DNA from: Usitatibacter rugosus
GTDB lineage: Bacteria > Pseudomonadota > Gammaproteobacteria > Burkholderiales > Usitatibacteraceae
Assembly (NCBI RefSeq): GCF_013003965.1
Contig: NZ_CP053069.1
Coordinates: 1,023,419 to 1,087,418 of the forward strand
DNA: 64,000 nucleotides
Direction: 5' to 3'
Made by a program: the position numbers and the translations under genes. Under the pieces are notes generated by a model. That model ran no database searches. It saw only the letters and a list, made by a program, of their open reading frames with translations, and had not been told where the DNA came from. The stretch's first letter is position 1. The number at the start of each line of letters is the position of its first letter. Positions 37,712 to 48,868 of the stretch are shown piece by piece.

Positions 37712-38133
37712 CGGACCACGGTCACCGGGCACTGCGTGCCGCGAAGGACCGCGTCGGCGGTGGAGCCGAGTGCCAGGTTGCGGAGCTGGCCGTGCCCGTG
37801 CGAGCCCATCACGATCAGGTCGATGCCGTTCTTGATGGCGAAGTTGTCGATCTCCTTCGCGACGTCGCCGGCCACCCAGTGCTGCTCGAACGCGATGCTG
37901 GCGCCCCGCAGCACGGCACCGCCGACCGCCAGGGCCGCCTCGCACTCTTCCTTGTGGTAACGGTTCACGGCTTCGGCGCCCGCGGTCGCGGCGGCCTTGG
38001 CGTAGGGCACCGGAGCGTGGACGTTGAGGAGGTGGATCTCCGGCGGCTTCGCGAGCTCGCCCGCGAACCACGCCAGGTGTTTCGCGGCACGCTCGGTATG
38101 CACCGACCCGTCTGCGGCGAGGAGGATCTTCAT
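37708..38133 (-). CDS. Universal stress protein (UspA family)
   Basis: 141 residues. 'KILLAADGSVHTERAAKHL' at the N-terminus and the ATP-binding signature 'IVMGSHGHGQLRNLALGSTADAVLRGTQCPVTVV' (G-x2-G-x9-GS) across residues 107-140 identify a single-domain, probably ATP-binding UspA homologue. An AAAGGAAG sequence precedes the ATG. It is divergent from the ECF sigma gene, 117 bp away, with a short inverted repeat in the gap. Confidence 0.94.
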   Translation of the reverse strand: MKILLAADGSVHTERAAKHLAWFAGELAKPPEIHLLNVHAPVPYAKAAATAGAEAVNRYHKEECEAALAVGGAVLRGASIAFEQHWVAGDVAKEIDNFAIKNGIDLIVMGSHGHGQLRNLALGSTADAVLRGTQCPVTVVR

Positions 38134-38182
38134 GCGCTTCCTTTCAAAGGACCCAGCCTATAGGGGAAAGCGCCGGGTGTAT

Positions 38183-38196
38183 GTTCGGAACCGAAC
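38183..38196. promoter_or_regulatory. Inverted repeat in the usp/ECF sigma divergent gap
   Basis: GTTCGG-AA-CCGAAC is a 6-bp inverted repeat with a 2-bp centre. It lies 49 bp upstream of the usp ATG and 54 bp upstream of the sigma-factor ATG, a plausible operator position. No matching regulator is encoded nearby. Confidence 0.35.
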
Positions 38197-38250
38197 GGAA
38201 GCGGGGCGAACTCCAGCCAGGGGCAATGACCTCAGGCATCATGCGTTTCC

Positions 38251-38802
38251 ATGAGCGAAATCGCCGACGCCCTCCGTGCGGTTGAGAGCCGGGATCACAC
38301 CCGGCTCGACCAGGCCTTCGCGGAGCACTACCCGGACCTGAAGCGCCTGGCCCACGCGCGCCTGCGCGGCAGCGGCCTCGAAGGTTCGCTGCAGACCACG
38401 GCGCTGGTCCACGAGAGCTACGTGAAGCTCGCGAGCGGCGCGGGCATCGCGATCGACGACCGCCTGCAGTTCCTCGCCTATTCCTCGCGCGTGCTGCGCA
38501 GCATCGTCGTGGACCTGGTGCGCGAGCAGCGGGCGTTGCGCCACGGCGGCGGCGTGGATGTCGTCACGCTCGACACGGCGGTCGGCGAGGGCCTCGCCGG
38601 CACGATGGACGTGATCGCCATCGACGATGCGCTGGAGGCATTGGGGCGGATCGACCCGTCCCTGGCGCGGCTGGTGGAGATGCGCTTCTTCGGGGGCATG
38701 ACCGAGCCCGAAGTCGCCGAGGCGCTGGGCGTCTCCGTCCGCAGCGTCTCGCGGGAATGGCAGAAGGCGCGGGCCCTGCTGCTGACCCTCATCGAGGAGT
38801 AG
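38251..38802 (+). CDS. ECF-type RNA polymerase sigma factor (Sig-70_X6/TIGR02999-like)
   Basis: 183 residues. Region 2 is 'HYPDLKRLAHARLRGSG..SLQTTALVHESYVKLA' with 'LQFLAYSSRVLRSIVVDLVREQRALRHGG' (about 26-100). Region 4 is 'LARLVEMRFFGGMTEPEVAEALGVSVRSVSREWQKARALL' (about 138-178), with a helix-turn-helix. This resembles the ECF subgroup found beside Ser/Thr protein kinases rather than membrane anti-sigma factors, and no anti-sigma gene is present. A kinase gene lies two genes downstream. Candidate targets are the exported genes at 38871 and 42526, which share an upstream block. Confidence 0.92.
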   Translation: MSEIADALRAVESRDHTRLDQAFAEHYPDLKRLAHARLRGSGLEGSLQTTALVHESYVKLASGAGIAIDDRLQFLAYSSRVLRSIVVDLVREQRALRHGGGVDVVTLDTAVGEGLAGTMDVIAIDDALEALGRIDPSLARLVEMRFFGGMTEPEVAEALGVSVRSVSREWQKARALLLTLIEE

Positions 38803-38828
38803 CCGGCAGGTTGGCGTGATTCGGGGCG

Positions 38829-38848
38829 GGATCCCGTTTGGGTCGGTG
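38829..38848 (+). promoter_or_regulatory. Shared upstream block, copy 1 (candidate ECF promoter)
   Basis: GGATCCCGTTTGGGTCGGTG, 22 bp before the ATG at 38871, followed by CGGAGATCCCC touching the ATG. The block at 42486 differs at two of these 20 positions and also ends in CGGAGATCGCC before its ATG. Such conservation between two otherwise unrelated genes near a sigma factor suggests a common promoter. CGGAGA may be the ribosome-binding site. Confidence 0.6.
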
Positions 38849-38870
38849 AGGAGACCAACCGGAGATCCCC

Positions 38871-39920
38871 ATGGATACCCCCGCTTCCACCCGCAGGACC
38901 CTCGTTCGCTTCGCCACCCCGCTGTTCGCCCTGGCCGCACTGGGTGCCGCCGTATTCGCCCAGGCGCGTCCTCTGATGTGCGGCGACACCCTCTACCAAT
39001 CCATCAAGCTTGTGGCGGACCTCCGCTGCGGTCCCGGCCAGGACGGCCTCACCATCGGCGCCGGTGGCGTGCGCATCGACCTCAACGGTTACAGCATCCT
39101 GGGCACGTCGGACTTCACGGTCGCCGTGAGGTCGTGGTACTTCAACGGCGTGGAGATCGTGGGTCCCGGCCGCATCGAGGGCTTCCAGTACATCGCCTTC
39201 CTCGGGGATGGCCACGGACATCGCGTGAGCGGTATCGAAACGCGTGACGGGAACCTTGCCCTCTACAACAGCTCCGACTCCACCGTCGAGGGTAACCGCC
39301 TGTCGACCCTGTACGTCCTGTCGAGACCCGGGGGCCAGGCGACCGGAAACCTCGTCACCAACAACGAGTTCATGCCGGGTACGGTCTTTCCCTCCTTTGC
39401 CGACGCGATCGTGCTGTCGGGCTGCGACACGGCCGGAAACCGGGTGACCGGAAACAGCCAGCCCCGGACGCCCAATCCCAACTACGGGTCGTCGGTCGTC
39501 CTGATGGACGGCGCACACGACAACGACATCTCGAGGAACACGCTGTCGTGGAAGCTCTTCCTCGGCAGCGGTGCCAGCTACAACCGCGTGTCCGGCAACG
39601 TGATCTCGATAGACGCGGCGACGTCGGTCGGCGTGCAGCTCGCGGCGCAATATTCGGACTGCATGGGCGGGCCGGCGGGTCCCCTCAGGAATGTCATCGA
39701 GGACAACGAGATCCACGACAGCAACTTTGGCATCTTCGTCCATGGCGGCTTCGGCGTCATGACGACGCGCAACACGTTCCGCGGAAACGTGATCGGCAAG
39801 CCGACGCAAGCCGGCATCTCGTTCGGCCCGTTTTCAGACAGGAACGACGGGCGGGGCAACACGGTCATCGGCCCGGTTCCCTACGCCATCGACGACGGCA
39901 CGCGCAACCTGTGGCCGTGA
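38871..39920 (+). CDS. Exported right-handed parallel beta-helix protein
   Basis: 349 residues. Signal peptide ends near 'LAALGAAVFAQA' (residue 33). The mature part has beta-helix rungs rich in Asn and short turns: 'VRIDLNGYSILG', 'NSSDSTVEGNRLS', 'GNLVTNNEFM', 'DNDISRNTLS', 'YNRVSGNVISID', 'RNVIEDNEIHDSNFGIFVHGGF' and 'TRNTFRGNVIG', like NosD/PbH1 repeats. No catalytic residues are evident. Cell-surface or periplasmic, possibly carbohydrate-binding. It lies between the sigma factor and the kinase and carries the shared upstream block. Confidence 0.82.
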   Translation: MDTPASTRRTLVRFATPLFALAALGAAVFAQARPLMCGDTLYQSIKLVADLRCGPGQDGLTIGAGGVRIDLNGYSILGTSDFTVAVRSWYFNGVEIVGPGRIEGFQYIAFLGDGHGHRVSGIETRDGNLALYNSSDSTVEGNRLSTLYVLSRPGGQATGNLVTNNEFMPGTVFPSFADAIVLSGCDTAGNRVTGNSQPRTPNPNYGSSVVLMDGAHDNDISRNTLSWKLFLGSGASYNRVSGNVISIDAATSVGVQLAAQYSDCMGGPAGPLRNVIEDNEIHDSNFGIFVHGGFGVMTTRNTFRGNVIGKPTQAGISFGPFSDRNDGRGNTVIGPVPYAIDDGTRNLWP

Positions 39921-39932
39921 CATGATCCGGGC

Positions 39933-42476
<2,544 letters not shown>

Positions 42477-42485
42477 TTTCCGGCC

Positions 42486-42505
42486 GGATTCCGTTTGGGT
42501 AGGTG
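42486..42505 (+). promoter_or_regulatory. Shared upstream block, copy 2 (candidate ECF promoter)
   Basis: GGATTCCGTTTGGGTAGGTG, 20 bp before the ATG at 42526, followed by GGATACCCTTCGGAGATCGCC. It matches copy 1 at 18 of 20 positions, with a second conserved stretch CGGAGATC.CC directly before the start codon. It begins only 9 bp after the kinase stop. Confidence 0.6.
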
Positions 42506-42525
42506 GATACCCTTCGGAGATCGCC

Positions 42526-43740
42526 ATGCATCGCCTGTTCCTGCCGCTGCTCTTCCTCGCAGCCTCGCTGCCGGCCTTCGCGGATTCGTCGCGCCAGCCG
42601 GCCATCACCGATGCGCGCGCCGAGGCCGGCGTGCTTCGCATCGGCGGCATCAACTTCGGCAACGCGAAGCCCAAGGTCACGCTCGGCTCGCTGCAGCTCA
42701 CGGTCGTTGCATTGACCGCCACGAAGATCGAGGCCGTCCTGCCCTCCACCGTGGCGCCCGGCAGCTACCTGCTCACGGTGACCGCGGCCAAGGGCCAGCA
42801 CGGCGGCAACGACCGCGACGACGACGATGACGACGCGAAGTACGACGAGTCGTGGATCACGATCGGTGCGGCGGGCCCCCAAGGCGCAGCGGGCGCGGCC
42901 GGTGCACAAGGTGCGGCCGGCCCCCAAGGTGCAACAGGTCCCCAAGGCGCACCGGGTTCGATGGGTCCGCAAGGGCCCATCGGCCCGCAAGGGGCGACCG
43001 CGAAGGACGGCGCGACCGGTCCCGCCGGCGAAGCCGGCCCGCCCGGCCCGGCAGGTCCGCAAGGGCTGACGGGAGCGGCGGGCCCTGCCGGCCCGCGAGG
43101 CCCGGCGGGTGGCTCGGGTCCGACAACCCTTTACGCAAGGGTCTCGAGCACCGGCGCGCTTCTCGGGGGTTCCGGAATCCTCGGCGCGACGAAGTTCCCG
43201 GGCCTGGCCGGCACCTACAGCGTCGAGGTCGACCGTCCGCTGGCGGACTGCACGATCACTGTCTCGTCCAACCTCCAGGCACAGGCTCCGGCCGTCGCGC
43301 TGCATTCCAACGGACTCTTCTTCGGCCACAACGGCATCACCGTCTCGATCACGAACCTGGCGGGAACCTTGGTCGACGCGGGATTCTCGGCCGTCTTCGT
43401 CTGCCCGCCGGACGCGGCCGGCACGGGAGGACCGGCACTGGCGATCCGATACGCGAGGGTCTCGAGCGCCGGCGTGCTCCTGGGGGGCTCCGGGATCATC
43501 GGCGCGGCGAAAGCCTCGAACTCGCCCGGCAGCTACAGCGTGGAGGTGGACCGTCCCCTGGCGGATTGCGCGATCACCGTCTCGTCCAACGTGCAGGCCC
43601 AGGCTCCGGCGATCGCGTTGCATTCCAACGGGCTCTTCTTCGGCCACAACGGCATCACGGTCTCGATCACGAACCTGGCGGGAGCCCTGGTCGACGCGGG
43701 GTTCTCCGCGGTCTTCGTCTGCCCGCCCGATGCACCGTGA
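42526..43740 (+). CDS. Exported protein with IPT-like domain, collagen-like GXY repeats and a duplicated C-terminal domain
   Basis: 404 residues. Signal peptide '[18 protein letters not shown]'; IPT/TIG-like Ig domain (about 24-88, '[26 protein letters not shown]'); acidic linker with a run of six Asp; about 28 Gly-X-Y triplets with one interruption (about 113-198, [19 protein letters not shown] type); then two tandem copies of a ~100-residue domain (about 203-300 and 308-404), each starting 'YARVSS.G.LLGGSGI' and ending '[12 protein letters not shown]'. The repeats are near identical, implying recent duplication. Likely a surface trimer. Function unknown. Confidence 0.88.
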   Translation: MHRLFLPLLFLAASLPAFADSSRQPAITDARAEAGVLRIGGINFGNAKPKVTLGSLQLTVVALTATKIEAVLPSTVAPGSYLLTVTAAKGQHGGNDRDDDDDDAKYDESWITIGAAGPQGAAGAAGAQGAAGPQGATGPQGAPGSMGPQGPIGPQGATAKDGATGPAGEAGPPGPAGPQGLTGAAGPAGPRGPAGGSGPTTLYARVSSTGALLGGSGILGATKFPGLAGTYSVEVDRPLADCTITVSSNLQAQAPAVALHSNGLFFGHNGITVSITNLAGTLVDAGFSAVFVCPPDAAGTGGPALAIRYARVSSAGVLLGGSGIIGAAKASNSPGSYSVEVDRPLADCAITVSSNVQAQAPAIALHSNGLFFGHNGITVSITNLAGALVDAGFSAVFVCPPDAP

Positions 43741-43743
43741 GGT

Positions 43744-44940
43744 CTACAGGGACTTGAGGTATTCCGCGAGATCGGTGATTTGCACCTCCGTGAGTGCCAG
43801 GGCCCTGCGCGAGTTGTAGGTGCGCACGACCGCAACGAGGGTCGGCGCACTGCCGTTGTGGAAGTACGGTGCGTGCTGCCACAAGCCGGCGAGCGGCGCG
43901 GTGCGATATTGCTTCGTGGCGCTGCGCGAGGCATAGCTCGGCGCTCCGTTCGGCTCCGGCTCGCTCACCACCTCCGCGGCGGAATGCAGCCTTTCGTTCG
44001 CATCGGTCCTGCGCGCGCCGGAATGGCACGACGTGCAGCGCCCCGCACCCTCGAAGACCGACTTGCCGCGCGCGGCGGCCACGGCATCGAAGGAACCTGC
44101 CGGAGGTGACGGAGCGGCCAGCGAGAGTTGATAGGCCTGCAGCGCCGGCAGCTTGTCGCTGATGAGGTCGTCGGGTCCGTTCACCACGGACACACCCGTG
44201 CGAGGCTCGACGAACGTGCCGTGCCCGCCCATCTGCGTGACGCCCACGTAGCGATTCCAGTAGGCGATGTCCTCGCCGTCGCCGGTGGTCGTGATGCGGT
44301 TCACGCCGCTCAGTCCGTAGGCGGGTGGAATGACCTGCGGCCCGTTCTTGCCGTCGAGGTTGAAGCGCGGATCGTACTTGCCCGGGCCCCACGAGTTGTA
44401 GACCGCCTTCTTCGCGGCATCGAGCGCGGGAGACAGGGCGATGATCGCGCCGGGATTGAGATCCGTGTTCGCCCAGCCGTCGAGCCGCTTGCCGATGCCC
44501 GGCGCGAACGAGTTGTCCACCGTGGAATGGCAGAGCGCGCAGGTGATGCCCACGCGCGTGAGCGTGTCCTTGCCGTTCACCGTCTCCACCGTTCCCCGGA
44601 TACCCACCACGGCATTCAGCTTGATCAACGCGACGGTCGTGTCCGGGCTCTTCAGGCTGATGCTGCCGTTCTGGATTCCCTGCACGACGGCGGGCGGTAG
44701 CGCTTCCGAATCGACTTTCAGTCCCACGGAGAGCGCCGTGGTGGGATCGACCGTGGTCCGGATCACCTCGTGCATGCGAAGCGTGTCGGACCACTGTGTC
44801 TCGTCGCCGAACGTGTCGTAGCGGAAGACCTGCTTGCCCTTGGCGACGAGATTGGGGTCCGCGTCGGGCTGCGACCCGCTACCGCTGCATCCGGAAAGAA
44901 TTACCGCCAGCACCGCGAGAGGGAAGGGTTTACGAGTCAT
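43744..44940 (-). CDS. Di-haem cytochrome c peroxidase-like lipoprotein
   Basis: 398 residues from the ATG at 44940, which opens a lipoprotein signal (FPLAVLAVILSGC, lipobox LSGC). Two c-type haem motifs, 'CALCH' and 'CTSCH', are separated by about 170 residues. 'LAGLWQHAPYFHNGSAPTLVAVVRTYNSRR' is the C-terminal CcpA/MauG-type sequence. The spacing and length fit the di-haem peroxidase superfamily, but the peroxidatic site was not verified. It is convergent with the collagen-like gene and divergent from the OPT transporter. Confidence 0.88.
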   Translation of the reverse strand: MTRKPFPLAVLAVILSGCSGSGSQPDADPNLVAKGKQVFRYDTFGDETQWSDTLRMHEVIRTTVDPTTALSVGLKVDSEALPPAVVQGIQNGSISLKSPDTTVALIKLNAVVGIRGTVETVNGKDTLTRVGITCALCHSTVDNSFAPGIGKRLDGWANTDLNPGAIIALSPALDAAKKAVYNSWGPGKYDPRFNLDGKNGPQVIPPAYGLSGVNRITTTGDGEDIAYWNRYVGVTQMGGHGTFVEPRTGVSVVNGPDDLISDKLPALQAYQLSLAAPSPPAGSFDAVAAARGKSVFEGAGRCTSCHSGARRTDANERLHSAAEVVSEPEPNGAPSYASRSATKQYRTAPLAGLWQHAPYFHNGSAPTLVAVVRTYNSRRALALTEVQITDLAEYLKSL

Positions 44941-45014
44941 GGTCGCGCTCCAGTCGATGGCCTGCCCATTCGATGAAAGCGCGAGGCGCCGCGTTCCGGT
45001 TACTATCCGAGCCC

Positions 45015-47153
45015 ATGAGCGCCACAAGAGAGTACGAGTTCACCGCCCGTGCCGTGATCACCGGAGCGCTGCTGGGCCTGGTCTTCGGTGCGTCGTCCCT
45101 GTATCTCGTGCTGAAGGTCGGCCTCACCGTGAGCGCCTCGATTCCGGTGGCTGTCATCTCACTGGCGCTCTTCCGCTCGCTCTCCCGCACGACGGGGATG
45201 CGCGATGCGACGATCCTCGAGCACAACATCACGCAGACGGCGGGCTCGGCGGGCGAATCGCTCGCGTTCGGCGTCGGTGTCACGATGCCCGCGATCCTCA
45301 TCCTCGGCTTCGATCTCGAGGTCGGACGCGTGATCCTCGTGGGCCTGCTGGGCGGGATGCTCGGCATCCTGATGATGATTCCGCTCCGCCGCGCGCTGAT
45401 CGTGCAGGAGCACGGCAAGCTCACGTATCCCGAAGGCACCGCGTGCGCCGCGGTCCTCAAGGCCGGAGCCGGCGAGGGCACCCCCGGCGCGAAGTTGATC
45501 TTCACGGGATTCGCGGTCGGCCTCGCCTACAAGACGGCGAACGTCGCGCTGAAGCTCTGGAAGGACGTGCCGGAGAAAGTCTTCGGCGAGCCGTTGAAGG
45601 CCGGGTCGGTAAGCGTGGAAGTCTCGCCCGAGCTGCTGGGCGTGGGCTACATCATCGGGCCGCGCATCGCCTGCATCATGTGCGCGGGCGGCGTGCTCTC
45701 CTACCTGCTGCTGATCCCGATGATCGCGCACTTCGGCGAGACGGCGGGCATCGTGGCACCGGGCACGAAACCGATCGCGCAGATGGGGCCGAACGAGATC
45801 CGCGCGGCCTACATCCTCTACATCGGCGCGGGCGCGGTGGCCGCGGGCGGCATCATCAGCCTGCTGCGCTCGGTGCCCACGATCTGGCGCGGACTGCGCG
45901 AGAGCTTCCGCGACGTGCGCAACATCGGCGTGGGCTCGACGGGCAACGTCGTGCCGCGCACGGACCGCGACATCCCGATGAAGACCGTCGGCATCGGCCT
46001 CGTGATCCTCATCGCCGCGATCACGTTCGCGCCATCCCTCGAGATGAACCTCGTGGGCGCGTTGCTGATCGTCGCGTTCGGCTTCCTCTTCGTCACGGTC
46101 TCCTCGCGCTTGACGGGCGAGATCGGCTCGACCTCGAACCCGATCTCGGGCATGACGATCGCGACGCTGCTCTTCACGTGCCTCATCTTCCTGCTGGTGG
46201 GCTGGACCGGCGGCACGCACTACGTGACCGCGCTCTCGGTGGGCGCGATCGTCTGCATCGCGGCGTCCAACGGCGGCACCACGTCGCAGGACCTGAAGAC
46301 GGGCTTCCTCGTCGGCGCGACGCCGAAGTTCCAGCAGTACGCGATCATCGCCGGCTCGGCGCTCTCCGCGATCGCGCTGGGGCCGATCCTGCTGCAGCTG
46401 AACGAGGTGGCCACGGTCTACGTGCCGGCGAAGACGCTGGCGCCGGCGCCGATCGTCGCGGACGCCACCGTCAAGCTCGGTCCCGTGGAAACGCTCCACG
46501 GCCCGCAGGCGCGCGACGATTCGAAGAGCTACCGCACGTGGCACAAGACGGACGACAAAGGCGGCCCGCCGGGCAAGTACCTGGTGGATGCGAACGGCGA
46601 GGCCGTGTGGCTCGTCGACCCGGGCATCAACGGCACGCACGACACGCGGCCCGACGGAAGCAAGGTCCGCAAGTTCGAGGCACCGAAGGCCACGCTCATC
46701 TCCTACATCATCAAGGGCATCCTCGACCGCCAGCTCCCGTGGGCGCTGGTGATGCTGGGCGTGATGATCTCGGTGATGCTCGAGCTCTCGTTCCTTCCGG
46801 CGCTCGCGTTCGCGGTCGGCGTGTACCTGCCGCTGTCGTCCTCGTCGCCGATCTTCGTGGGCGGCTTGATCCGCGCCTGGGTCGATCGCAAGCACGGCGC
46901 CGCGGAAGGCGACAAGGGGCCGGGCGTGCTGCTCGCCTCGGGCTACATCGCGGGCGGGGCGATCGCGGGCATCGTGATCGCATTCCTCGCGGGCGTGCTG
47001 GACGAGGTGGACGCCGCGATCGGCAAGTGGGCCGCCGCGAGCAACCCGTTCTTCGACGGGCCTTGGGCGGATGCGCTCTCGATGATTCCCTACGTCTTCC
47101 TCTGCGCCTTCCTGTTCCTGGTGGCGCGCGGGAAGCTCCTCAAGATCCGCTAG
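45015..47153 (+). CDS. OPT-family oligopeptide/metal-chelate transporter
   Basis: 712 residues with about fourteen to sixteen membrane helices. Bacterial OPT signatures are 'REYEFTARAVITGALLGLVFG', 'NITQTAGSAGESLAFG', 'HGKLTYPEGTACAAVLKAG', 'SNPISGMTIATLL' and 'ASNGGTTSQDLKTGFLVGATP'. A hydrophilic insert (about 490-560, 'ETLHGPQARDDSKSYRTWHK') projects from the membrane. Members move peptides or metal complexes with protons. The substrate here is unknown. The start at 45015 is 74 bp from the divergent cytochrome gene. Confidence 0.94.
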   Translation: MSATREYEFTARAVITGALLGLVFGASSLYLVLKVGLTVSASIPVAVISLALFRSLSRTTGMRDATILEHNITQTAGSAGESLAFGVGVTMPAILILGFDLEVGRVILVGLLGGMLGILMMIPLRRALIVQEHGKLTYPEGTACAAVLKAGAGEGTPGAKLIFTGFAVGLAYKTANVALKLWKDVPEKVFGEPLKAGSVSVEVSPELLGVGYIIGPRIACIMCAGGVLSYLLLIPMIAHFGETAGIVAPGTKPIAQMGPNEIRAAYILYIGAGAVAAGGIISLLRSVPTIWRGLRESFRDVRNIGVGSTGNVVPRTDRDIPMKTVGIGLVILIAAITFAPSLEMNLVGALLIVAFGFLFVTVSSRLTGEIGSTSNPISGMTIATLLFTCLIFLLVGWTGGTHYVTALSVGAIVCIAASNGGTTSQDLKTGFLVGATPKFQQYAIIAGSALSAIALGPILLQLNEVATVYVPAKTLAPAPIVADATVKLGPVETLHGPQARDDSKSYRTWHKTDDKGGPPGKYLVDANGEAVWLVDPGINGTHDTRPDGSKVRKFEAPKATLISYIIKGILDRQLPWALVMLGVMISVMLELSFLPALAFAVGVYLPLSSSSPIFVGGLIRAWVDRKHGAAEGDKGPGVLLASGYIAGGAIAGIVIAFLAGVLDEVDAAIGKWAAASNPFFDGPWADALSMIPYVFLCAFLFLVARGKLLKIR

Positions 47154-47398
47154 CCCTTGCGGCCGTAGAGCTTCTCGACACCCAGCTTCTTCGCGACGGC
47201 TTCGTGGAACTGGTGGATCTGCTCCAGCGTGCGCATCGCGGTGGGCGGCTCCATGTCGATCTCGTGCACGTCCTGGCCGGGGCCGCGCTGCAGCGTGACC
47301 GAGACCGCGGGCAGGGCGCCGCCGGGCGGCGTCACGAACTGCGTTCCGACGATGCGTCCCTGCTCGACGATCACCAGCAACTTCTGCGTGGCCGTCAT
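47150..47398 (-). CDS. Small protein of unknown function
   Basis: 82 residues, unrecognised. The first half is strand-rich ('KLLVIVEQGRIVGTQFVTPPG', 'VSVTLQRGPGQDVHEIDM') and the last 30 residues form a helix ('TLEQIHQFHEAVAKKLGV'), ending basic. No signal peptide. Its ATG overlaps the stop of the upstream small gene by 4 bp, so the two are translationally coupled and probably act together. It ends overlapping the OPT gene by 4 bp on the opposite strand. Confidence 0.65.
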   Translation of the reverse strand: MTATQKLLVIVEQGRIVGTQFVTPPGGALPAVSVTLQRGPGQDVHEIDMEPPTAMRTLEQIHQFHEAVAKKLGVEKLYGRKG

Positions 47399-47676
47399 AG
47401 CAGCGTCCCCACGTTGAGGTTGTACATCATCAAATAGTTGCCGAGGTTGCGGACGCGCACCGTGTAGTGGATGGCGGGCGGGTTCTCCCCCACGTCCTGC
47501 ACGGCGACGACGCCGGGATCCTCGGTGACGAGCTCGACGTTGATCTGCGAGTCGAGCAGGTTCGGCGTCACCATCGTGACGCCCACGTCCGAGCCGCGCC
47601 CGAACCAGTAGTGCCAGTAATGCGTGGCGCCCGCGGCGATGATCACCGGGTTGCCCACGCTGCGAAACAGGGCCAT
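47395..47676 (-). CDS. Small strand-rich protein of unknown function
   Basis: 93 residues from the ATG at 47676, with a very strong AAGGAGG 7 bp upstream. The sequence 'VIIAAGATHYWHYWFGRGSDVGVTM' near the N-terminus and 'IHYTVRVRNLGNYLMMYNLNVG' at the end suggest a small beta-sandwich with a conspicuous aromatic patch (HYWHYWFG). No signal peptide or catalytic motif. Coupled to the 82-residue gene downstream. The strong ribosome-binding site suggests high expression. Family not recognised. Confidence 0.68.
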   Translation of the reverse strand: MALFRSVGNPVIIAAGATHYWHYWFGRGSDVGVTMVTPNLLDSQINVELVTEDPGVVAVQDVGENPPAIHYTVRVRNLGNYLMMYNLNVGTLL

Positions 47677-47771
47677 CGAACGACCTCCTTCGAACTCAGG
47701 AGGGGCCAGTTTCCCCGGCACCCGGTCCGCGCCGCCACCGACTTCCCGACGACGCTTCTGCCGAAAATTCC

Positions 47772-47796
47772 AATAAAGGGGTCAGACCCCTTTATT
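47772..47796. repeat. GGGGTCAGACCCC palindrome, intergenic
   Basis: AATAAAGGGGTCAGACCCCTTTATT (positions 47772-47796): arms of 10 bp around TCAGA. The same 25-bp sequence recurs at 62528-62552. It lies between the divergent small gene at 47676 and the TctC gene at 47899. Confidence 0.85.
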
Positions 47797-47827
47797 CGAT
47801 CCCGGTGAAAAATGCGTGGATCAACTT

Positions 47828-47848
47828 AAATGGAGTCCGACCCCATTT
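47828..47848. repeat. Variant palindrome of the same family
   Basis: AAATGGAGTCCGACCCCATTT, a degenerate member (one arm GGAGTC, other GACCCC), 31 bp from the previous copy. The two may form a pair, as at 60670/60701. Together with the preceding copy it occupies most of the 222-bp gap 47677-47898. No promoter was recognised in the rest. Confidence 0.75.
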
Positions 47849-47898
47849 ATTGACTACCATGGCGGGGAAGTCACCGATACCGACAAGGAGGAGCACCC

Positions 47899-48867
47899 GT
47901 GTCCCGAATCGCCCGCCTCGCCGCTGCCGCGCTGCTCGCCCTCTGCGCCACCGCGCCCGCCTTCGCCCAGTCCGACTACCCGACCCGGTCCGTGAAGTGG
48001 ATCGTGCCCTACCCGCCGGGCGGAACCACCGACGTGCTCGCGCGCATCATCGCGCAGTGGCTCACCGAGAAGATGGGCCAGACTTTCGTCGTCGAGAACA
48101 AGCCCGGTGGCGGCAACAACATCGGCACCGAGATCGCGATCAAGTCGCCGGCCGACGGCTACACGGTGCTGCTGGTGAACCCCGCGCACGGCATCAACGC
48201 AACGCTCTACAAGGATCTCCCGTTCAACGTCCTTCGCGACGTGGCACCGGTGGCGGGCATCGTGAAGTCGCCCAACGTGATGGAAGTGACGCCCACCTTC
48301 CCGGCCAAGACGGTGAAGGAGTTCGTCGACTACTGCAAGGCGAACCCGGGCAAGGTCAACATGGCCTCGTCGGGCAGCGGCACGTCGGTGCACATGTCGG
48401 GCGAGATGTTCAAGATGATGACCGGCTGCGACATGCTGCACGTCCCCTACAAGGGCGCGGGCCCGGCGCTCATCGACCTGATGTCGGGCAAGGTGGACGT
48501 CCTGTTCGACAACCTGCCCTCGTCGATCGCCCACATCAAGGGCGGCAAGCTGCGCGCGCTGGCGGTGACCACGAAGGAGAGCGAGCCTTCGCTCCCGGGC
48601 ATTCCCTCCGTCTCCGATACGGTGCCGGGCTACGAGGCCACCGCCTGGTTCGGCATGGGCGCGCCGAAGGGAACGCCGCGCGCAGTGATCGACAAGCTGA
48701 ACGCGGAGATCAATCGCGCGCTCGCCGATCCGAAGATGAAGGAGAAGCTCGCGGAGCTGGGCGGACGTCCCATCCCGGGCTCGCCGGAGGATTTCGGCAA
48801 GGTGATGGCCGAGGAAACCGCGCGCTGGGAAAAGGTCGTGAAGGCTTCGGGCGCGAAGGCCGAGTGA
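47899..48867 (+). CDS. Bug/TctC-family tripartite tricarboxylate transporter binding protein
   Basis: 322 residues, GTG start with AAGGAGGAG upstream. Signal peptide 'RIARLAAAALLALCATAPAFA'. Mature motifs typical of Bug proteins: 'YPTRSVKWIVPYPPGGTTDVLARI', 'VVENKPGGGNNIGTEIA', 'HVPYKGAGPALIDLMSGKVDVLFDNL' and 'RALAVTTKESEPSLPGIPSVSDT'. These periplasmic proteins bind carboxylates, amides or nicotinate. Large paralogue sets occur in Betaproteobacteria. No TctA/TctB membrane partner is adjacent, so it is an orphan receptor. Confidence 0.95.
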   Translation: MSRIARLAAAALLALCATAPAFAQSDYPTRSVKWIVPYPPGGTTDVLARIIAQWLTEKMGQTFVVENKPGGGNNIGTEIAIKSPADGYTVLLVNPAHGINATLYKDLPFNVLRDVAPVAGIVKSPNVMEVTPTFPAKTVKEFVDYCKANPGKVNMASSGSGTSVHMSGEMFKMMTGCDMLHVPYKGAGPALIDLMSGKVDVLFDNLPSSIAHIKGGKLRALAVTTKESEPSLPGIPSVSDTVPGYEATAWFGMGAPKGTPRAVIDKLNAEINRALADPKMKEKLAELGGRPIPGSPEDFGKVMAEETARWEKVVKASGAKAE

Positions 48868-48868
48868 G

